Assembly: GCF_020297365.1 (NCBI RefSeq) | Contig: NZ_JAIXIG010000019.1 | Location: 1-64,000, forward strand | Direction of reading: 5' to 3' | Length of the DNA stretch: 64,000 nt | Origin: Curtobacterium oceanosedimentum | GTDB taxonomy: Bacteria; Actinomycetota; Actinomycetes; Actinomycetales; Microbacteriaceae | Shown here: piece after piece, positions 59,401 through 64,000 of the stretch | Layout: every line of letters starts with the position of its first letter | How positions within the stretch are numbered: the first letter of the stretch is position 1 | Translations under genes and position numbers: made by a program | Notes under the pieces: model-generated | Database searches by the model: none | What the model saw: only the letters and a program-made list of their open reading frames with translations | Told to the model about the DNA's origin: nothing

Positions 59401-59462
59401 GCCGTGCTCGCGGAGACGGGCCGGGAGCGTCGGCGGTTCCTCCTCCGGTTCGGGTCTGCCAC

Positions 59463-61538
59463 TCAGCCGAGCAGCTCGGGTCGCTGCCAGTCCTCGTCGA
59501 GCACGTGCTGCCCGAGGAACGCGAACACCGTCTCGTACCAGACCGTCGCGTGCTGCGGGGAGAGCACCCAGTGGTTCTCGTCCGGGAAGTACAGGAACCG
59601 GTGCGGCATCGAACCGTCCGGCGCCGCGTGGTGCTCGGCCAGCTCGGACCAGAGCCGCAGCCCCTCGCCGATCGGCACGCGGTAGTCCTTGTCGCCGTGG
59701 ATCACGAGCATCGGTGACGAGATCTCGGCGACGAACCGGTGCGGGTCGTTCGCCGCGATGCCGTCCGCGTCGAAGATCGACGACCAGTACTGCGACGAGT
59801 CGGTCGTGCCGTTGAACTGGTCGAGCGCCCACAGGCTCGCGTGGGTGACGATCGCCCGGAACCGGTCGGTGTGGCCGGCGACCCAGTTCGCCATGTAGCC
59901 GCCGAACGACCCCCCCATGGCAGCCGTGCGGGTCTCGTCGACGTCCGGCCGGGCCGCGACCGCGTCGGTGATCGCCATCAGGTCGGTGTACGGCGCCTGC
60001 CCCCAGGCGTTCCACCCGCGGTTCACGAAGTCGAGGCCGTAGCCGGTCGACAGCGCGGGGTCCGGCAGCAGCACGGCGTACCCGCGGGCCGCGGCCAGCA
60101 TCGGGTTCCACCGCCACGACCACTGGTTCCACGAGTTCAGGGGCCCGCCGTGGATCCAGAGCAGCAGCGGGTGCGGTCCGTCGCCGTCGGGCACGACCAG
60201 CCAGCCGCGCACGCGGGCGCCGTCGGCGACGGTCGTCTCGACCTCCTCCAGGTGCGCGGGGACGTCCGGCAGGGGCGCCGGCGTCGCCAGCGTGGTCACG
60301 GTGCCGTCCGCCGCGATCCGCACCGGGTGCATCGGCGCCGCCCAGGAGGCCCGCAGCGCGACGACCACGCCCGTCGCCTCCGCCACGCGCAGGTTCGAGT
60401 ACGCCCAGTCGTCGTGCGTCAACTGCTCGACCGCGCCGCCGTCGAGGGGGATCCGGAAGACCGGCGCGCGGCCGTCCTGGTCGGCGACGGCGAGCAGTGC
60501 TCCGTCGCCGTGCTCGAACACGAGCTCGCTCGGCCAGCGGTCCCAGTCGGCGGCGACACGACGGGCGTCCGAGCCGTCGATGCCGGCGACCCAGACCTCC
60601 TGCTGGTTCGCGCCGGCGGGTGTCGACCGGACGGTCCGTACCCATGCGATCGTCCGGCCGTCGTGGCTGAGCGCGGGCAGTTCGTGGTCGACGTCGACGT
60701 CGTCGAACAGCACCGTGCGGTCGCCGCTGGACAGGTCGATGGTGACCAGCGTCGAGCGGTCCCCACGGGCCTCCCGGACGCCCACGGCCGCGAGCAGCAC
60801 CGATCCATCAGGGGTGAGTGCGCCGCTGACGTGGTCGAGCGACCTGCCGGGAGCCGGCGTGCGGTCGACCGGCTGCTCGGGCGCGACGGCGTCGGGCGTC
60901 GAGCCCGCCGCCGTGACGGGTCCGGGCACGAGTTCGAGGGTGAGGACGTGGGTCTGGTCCGGCCCGAGGTCGTGGTCCCAGTACCGCACCGGGTAGGTCT
61001 CGTGCAGGATCGCGCGGACCTTCTTGTCGGTGCGGGCCTTCCGGAGCTCGGCGTCGGCGTCGAGCACCGTCGCGGCGTCGGTGCCGGCGCCGGGGAGCAG
61101 GTCGGCGGTGAGCGCGACCACGTCGGCGGCCGCCGCGGTGGCGAGCACGCCACCCACGCCGCCGGCCAGACGGGTGAGCGGGCGGGCCTCGCCGCCGGTG
61201 GACGGCAGCACCCAGAGTTGGGCGGTCTCGAGCTCCGCAGCCCCGGCGTCGGGACGGGCGGAGACGAACAGCAGGTCGCCGGTGCGGGTGAAGGCGATGC
61301 CGCCCTCGCCCTTGGCGGAGCGGGTGAGGCGCACCGGGCGTCCTGCCGTGTCGCCGGTTCCGCCGCTGTCGCCGGTCGGTGTCGCGGGCACCTGCCAGAT
61401 CGAGCGACGGTACCCGGTGCGGTCGTCGTCGAGCGTGCTGACGGTCAGGGCGACCCGCGTGCCGTCCGGGTCGATGGCGATCCCGTCGACGCGGGGGAGC
61501 GCGATGTACTGGTCGAGGTCCGAGAAGGGCGTGCTCAT
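59463..61538 (-). CDS. S9 family prolyl oligopeptidase-like serine peptidase
   Basis: This protein has 691 aa from ATG 61538, in an ATGA overlap with the patatin gene stop. The N-terminal 400 residues form a beta-propeller (repeats such as DGTRVALTVSTLD and LSHDGRTIAWVRT). The alpha/beta-hydrolase domain has the nucleophile in AAMGGSFGGYMANW, the Asp in VIHGDKDYRVPIGEG and the His in FPDENHWVL. It cleaves short peptides, as acylaminoacyl-peptidases do. No signal peptide, so it is cytoplasmic. Confidence 0.9.
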   Translation of the reverse strand: MSTPFSDLDQYIALPRVDGIAIDPDGTRVALTVSTLDDDRTGYRRSIWQVPATPTGDSGGTGDTAGRPVRLTRSAKGEGGIAFTRTGDLLFVSARPDAGAAELETAQLWVLPSTGGEARPLTRLAGGVGGVLATAAAADVVALTADLLPGAGTDAATVLDADAELRKARTDKKVRAILHETYPVRYWDHDLGPDQTHVLTLELVPGPVTAAGSTPDAVAPEQPVDRTPAPGRSLDHVSGALTPDGSVLLAAVGVREARGDRSTLVTIDLSSGDRTVLFDDVDVDHELPALSHDGRTIAWVRTVRSTPAGANQQEVWVAGIDGSDARRVAADWDRWPSELVFEHGDGALLAVADQDGRAPVFRIPLDGGAVEQLTHDDWAYSNLRVAEATGVVVALRASWAAPMHPVRIAADGTVTTLATPAPLPDVPAHLEEVETTVADGARVRGWLVVPDGDGPHPLLLWIHGGPLNSWNQWSWRWNPMLAAARGYAVLLPDPALSTGYGLDFVNRGWNAWGQAPYTDLMAITDAVAARPDVDETRTAAMGGSFGGYMANWVAGHTDRFRAIVTHASLWALDQFNGTTDSSQYWSSIFDADGIAANDPHRFVAEISSPMLVIHGDKDYRVPIGEGLRLWSELAEHHAAPDGSMPHRFLYFPDENHWVLSPQHATVWYETVFAFLGQHVLDEDWQRPELLG

Positions 61539-62431
61539 GCGTTCACCCCCACCAGGTCCTCGGCCCAGAACGCGGCGATCTGCTCCGCGACGGCGGCTCC
61601 CTGCGCGCGTCCGGCCTCGGCCGACGGCGCCTGCGTGGCGAGGGAGAGCGAGTTCGTGCCGAAGGCCTGCTGCGACGCGCTGTCCGCCACGACGACCTCG
61701 ACCGACGAGCCGCCGGCGCGGAGGGCCTCCACGGCGACGTCGAGCCACGGCCCGCACGGCGACGGACCCTCGGGCCCGCACGCGATCACCAGGACGCGCT
61801 CGTGCCCCGCTGCCGCGTCGGCGTTGGTGCCGGAGCGTACCCCGCCGTCGACGTAGGGTCGGCCGTCGATCGTGACGGGGGTCCAGACGAAGGGCACCGA
61901 GCAGCTCGCGGCCACGGCCCGGGGGAGCGGGATGCCGTCCGCCGCGGTGAGGAGCCGGAAGGTGCCGTCGGTCGCGTCCACCGCGGTGACGGCCAGGGCC
62001 TTCGCCGGCCACTCGGTCGAGGGCAGGGTCTCGCCGAAGGTCGCGGTGCGTTCGTCGTCGCTCTGCCCACCGACGACCTGCTGGGCTGCGCGTCCGAGTC
62101 GTGCTCGGGCGTCCTGTTCACCGGTCGCGCCCTGCAGTGCGGCACCGATGTGCTGCTGCACGGCTTCGACGTCGATGGGTGCGGGTTCGACGTACGTGGT
62201 CGGTGCCGGGGTGTGCTGCTGGTCGAAGGCCTGCTGCACGGCGCCGTTCCGGACGAACGCGCCCACGACGCTGCCGGCGCTCGTGCCGACGACCAGGTCC
62301 GCGGCGTCGAGGTCGACGCCGGCGTCCTGCAGCGCGGAGAGGACGCCGACCTCCCACGCGATCCCGGCGACACCTCCGCCACCGAGGACGAGGGCTCTGG
62401 ATCCGGGAACGGGTGTCGTGACGTCGGTCAT
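61535..62431 (-). CDS. Patatin-like phospholipase
   Basis: This is a 298-aa protein. The oxyanion hole is GGGGVAGIAWEVGVL, the nucleophile is in VVGTSAGSVVGAFVR (GxSxG), and the dyad Asp is in PYVDGGVRSGTNAD. It would hydrolyse lipid acyl esters. No signal peptide is present. It is translated ahead of the S9 peptidase with a four-base overlap, so the two are co-expressed; the connection between lipid and peptide hydrolysis is unclear. Confidence 0.87.
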   Translation of the reverse strand: MTDVTTPVPGSRALVLGGGGVAGIAWEVGVLSALQDAGVDLDAADLVVGTSAGSVVGAFVRNGAVQQAFDQQHTPAPTTYVEPAPIDVEAVQQHIGAALQGATGEQDARARLGRAAQQVVGGQSDDERTATFGETLPSTEWPAKALAVTAVDATDGTFRLLTAADGIPLPRAVAASCSVPFVWTPVTIDGRPYVDGGVRSGTNADAAAGHERVLVIACGPEGPSPCGPWLDVAVEALRAGGSSVEVVVADSASQQAFGTNSLSLATQAPSAEAGRAQGAAVAEQIAAFWAEDLVGVNA

Positions 62432-62544
62432 GCGTCCTGCTTACCAGTTGCGTGCGACGGGCCGGCGCAGGCCGTCAGGTCCTGTGGAGAGCCCACCTGT
62501 GGACAACCCCGTCCGCGTCGGTGGCGTGACCTAGCGTCGAGGGC

Positions 62545-63354
62545 ATGGGGCAACAGCGTTCAGGACGGGTCGGCACGGTCGTGTGGCCGATCGTGGTGGC
62601 TGCTGCGCCCACCGCGGCGTTCCAGCTGCCGAACCTGTTCGTCACGCCGGCGGTCCGGCTGTCGCTCGTCGCGTTCGGACTCGTCGTGCTCGCCGCGGCC
62701 GTGACGGTGCAGGTGGTGCGGACGCGGCGCAGCGACGCTGCGCGGGCGGTGGCCGAGGACAACGCGACCGCGGCGGAGCTCGAGCAGTCGACGGCGGTCC
62801 GGTACGCCTTCGGCCAGATCGCCACCCGGCTCGTCCGGTTCGCCGAACTGCCCCGGTCCGAACGCCACGGCGAACTCTCCGTCGTCGCCGACCGCGTCGC
62901 CGTGGCCCTGGCCTTCTACCTGCTGCCGAAGGTGCCCGACGTCCGCGCCAACGTCTACCAGTTGTCCACCGATCTGCGCGCGCTCGAGCCGATCGGTCAC
63001 GGGGGTGCCGGCGACACCGCCGGGGTCTTCCGCGCGGGCACGCCCTACGGCGACCGCAACCTCGAGTGGGTGCTGGTCGGGGGATCACCCCGGATCGTCG
63101 GCGACCGCTCCGCCGACGTCGACGTCGACCAGGACCTGCCGGGCTTCGAACCGCGGTACACCTCGTACGTCTCGGTGGTGATCCGGTCCGACCAGTACTC
63201 GTTCGGCATGCTCACCGTCGACTCCCCGGTGCCCGACGCGTTCACCGACCTCGACGCGAAGGTCATCGCGATGATGGCGTCGTTCATGGCCGTCGCGTTC
63301 TCGTTGACCTACTCGTTCCCCGAGCGCGACCGCGATCCAAGGAAAGGCCCGTGA
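62545..63354 (+). CDS. Membrane protein with GAF-like domain
   Basis: This is a 269-aa protein. Two N-terminal helices (WPIVVAAAPTAAFQLPNLFV and LSLVAFGLVVLAAAVTVQVV) are followed by a coiled helix (AVAEDNATAAELEQSTAVRYAFGQI) and a domain of about 150 residues ending YTSYVSVVIRSDQYSFGMLTVDSPVPDAFTDLDAKVIAMMASFMAVAFSL, which is GAF-like in pattern (GMLTVDS...F...D). It may sense a small molecule or redox state. TAGCGT at 62533-62538, six bases before the ATG, suggests a leaderless mRNA. Confidence 0.68.
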   Translation: MGQQRSGRVGTVVWPIVVAAAPTAAFQLPNLFVTPAVRLSLVAFGLVVLAAAVTVQVVRTRRSDAARAVAEDNATAAELEQSTAVRYAFGQIATRLVRFAELPRSERHGELSVVADRVAVALAFYLLPKVPDVRANVYQLSTDLRALEPIGHGGAGDTAGVFRAGTPYGDRNLEWVLVGGSPRIVGDRSADVDVDQDLPGFEPRYTSYVSVVIRSDQYSFGMLTVDSPVPDAFTDLDAKVIAMMASFMAVAFSLTYSFPERDRDPRKGP

Positions 63355-63395
63355 TGCTCACACGCTCTGTCGGACGCTCGACGTACGATGCCCCC

Positions 63396-63581
63396 ATGAC
63401 GACCGTGAACCCTGCTCCGCCGTCGTTCGGGCGTGCCCGGATCTCATCACCGAACTGGAACGACACCACCACCGACGCCGACTACGAAGACCTCGACGTC
63501 ATCGCCGCCAACATCGAGCGCGAGCGCGCTGCAGCCCGACTCCGGGTCACCGCAGCCATCGCTGCGCGTCTGGGCCGCTGA
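63396..63581 (+). CDS. Small hypothetical protein
   Basis: This protein has 61 aa from ATG 63396. TACGAT at 63384-63389 lies six bases upstream, which favours this start over ATG 63354 (which overlaps the previous stop). The sequence is MTTVNPAPPSFGRARISSPN, then an acidic patch and a helix IAANIERERAAARLRVTAAIAARLG. No membrane segment. It is followed by a strong terminator. Function is unknown. Confidence 0.6.
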   Translation: MTTVNPAPPSFGRARISSPNWNDTTTDADYEDLDVIAANIERERAAARLRVTAAIAARLGR

Positions 63582-63600
63582 CCCGTCCCGCATCGTCCGC

Positions 63601-63638
63601 GACGAACGGCTTCCACACGTGTGTGGGAGCCGTTCGTC
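63601..63638. terminator. Strong bidirectional terminator
   Basis: The 18-base arm GACGAACGGCTTCCACAC (63601-63618) pairs with 63621-63638 with a single wobble mismatch around a two-base loop. It sits between convergent genes, 20 bases after the small gene and 28 bases before the end of the oxidoreductase gene. Confidence 0.85.
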
Positions 63639-63665
63639 GTCCGTGCAGCGTGTGCCGGAGCCGGA

Positions 63666-64000
63666 CTACGGCGCCTCGGTGACGTCGATGAGCACCTTGC
63701 CGACCGTGTCCTGCTCGACGGCGTCGTGTGCCGCGGCGGTCTGCTCGAGTGTGAACCGGGTGAGCGGCAGGCCGGCGTCCTCACCGACGGGCAGGACCCC
63801 GTCGCGCAACGCCGCGGTGACGTCCTCCGCGGCGGCCGCCAGGGCCTCGTCGCCGATCGTGTAGAGCAGCAGGAACTGGTACCGGGCGTTCACGCTCATG
63901 TTCGGCCGGATCGGCAGGCTCGCCTCGTCGCCGCCGTTGTTCGCGTAGATCGAGACGACGCCGTGGTTCGCCAGGACGTCGGCGACCAGCGCGGCGTTCT
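63666..64000 (-). CDS. Zinc-type oxidoreductase/quinone reductase family protein, C-terminal part only
   Basis: The gene enters from beyond base 64000 and ends at 63666 (TGA). About 111 residues are visible: the end of a Rossmann region (AALVADVLANHGVVSIYANN), then RPNMSVNARYQFLLLYTIGDEAL, and the C-terminal helix and strand FTLEQTAAAHDAVEQDTVGKVLIDV. This ending is typical of NADPH:quinone reductases of the MDR superfamily. The cofactor site is outside the window. Confidence 0.8.
   Translation of the reverse strand, partial: NAALVADVLANHGVVSIYANNGGDEASLPIRPNMSVNARYQFLLLYTIGDEALAAAAEDVTAALRDGVLPVGEDAGLPLTRFTLEQTAAAHDAVEQDTVGKVLIDVTEAP

Noticed and set aside
1..64000. tRNA, rRNA or riboswitch genes
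   Set aside because: No cloverleaf-type sequences, T-loop signature with matching acceptor stems, or known riboswitch cores were found by eye; a covariance search could still reveal one.

Overview
The window is high-GC actinobacterial DNA. Most genes have codons ending in G or C, and many start or stop codons overlap (ATGA, GTGA, TGATG). A putA/LysR pair, C50-carotenoid-type genes, LAxTG surface proteins and stand-alone LigD polymerase and DNA ligase genes suggest the family Microbacteriaceae, possibly Curtobacterium. The genus is an inference from gene content and style; no rRNA or other marker gene is present.

Bases 1-7206 hold the end of an oxidoreductase gene and then a visibly AT-richer island. 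In the island a C5-cytosine DNA methyltransferase (300-1655, +) faces a tight minus-strand operon read from 7206 to 2096. The operon encodes a 75-aa protein, a sigma-like HTH protein with two homing-endonuclease-associated repeats, a Z1-domain ATPase/helicase, a ParB-like protein and a PD-(D/E)XK-type protein. The last three genes are coupled by overlap or direct abutment. This looks like a multi-gene restriction-modification or anti-phage system related to the known Z1/MORC-type systems, but with a ParB-like protein and no MORC ATPase. It is the most interesting part of the window. A Vsr mismatch endonuclease gene, normally a partner of Dcm-type methylases, lies about 14 kb away.

Bases 7542-11007 hold a decayed operon for N-acetylmuramic acid 6-phosphate use (murQ, a PTS EIIBC gene and mupG). 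Each gene is broken or altered by frameshifts. Bases 11031-14174 hold an ABC transporter divergent from a small secreted protein, with a palindrome filling the spacer of the shared promoter region.

Bases 14289-26794 hold redox, membrane and DNA-processing genes: a thioredoxin-like/DUF4395 pair, vsr, a TM0106-type nuclease-helicase, a NERD protein, an HNH (DUF1524) nuclease and a SWIM-SNF2 helicase. Bases 26933-36946 hold small proteins, an AraC regulator, two APC permeases (one coupled to a 38-aa membrane peptide), a uracil-DNA glycosylase-like protein and an MshA-like glycosyltransferase. Bases 36956-40372 hold a DUF429 protein and the NHEJ-type polymerase and ligase flanking two newly recognised tiny genes.

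Bases 40495-47758 hold a secreted protein/lipoprotein pair, an MBL hydrolase, an azoreductase and two large LAYTG cell-wall proteins separated by strong terminators. Bases 47903-55648 hold LysR/putA, a VOC protein, a thioesterase, a QsdR-type repressor and an acyl-CoA dehydrogenase. Bases 55764-64000 hold a carotenoid module (desaturase, UbiA prenyltransferase, glycosyltransferase), an S9 peptidase/patatin pair, two small genes and the end of another oxidoreductase gene.

Recurring signals include -10-like hexamers (TAGCGT, TACGnT) 6-7 bases before start codons, which suggests leaderless transcripts, and long near-perfect hairpins between genes.
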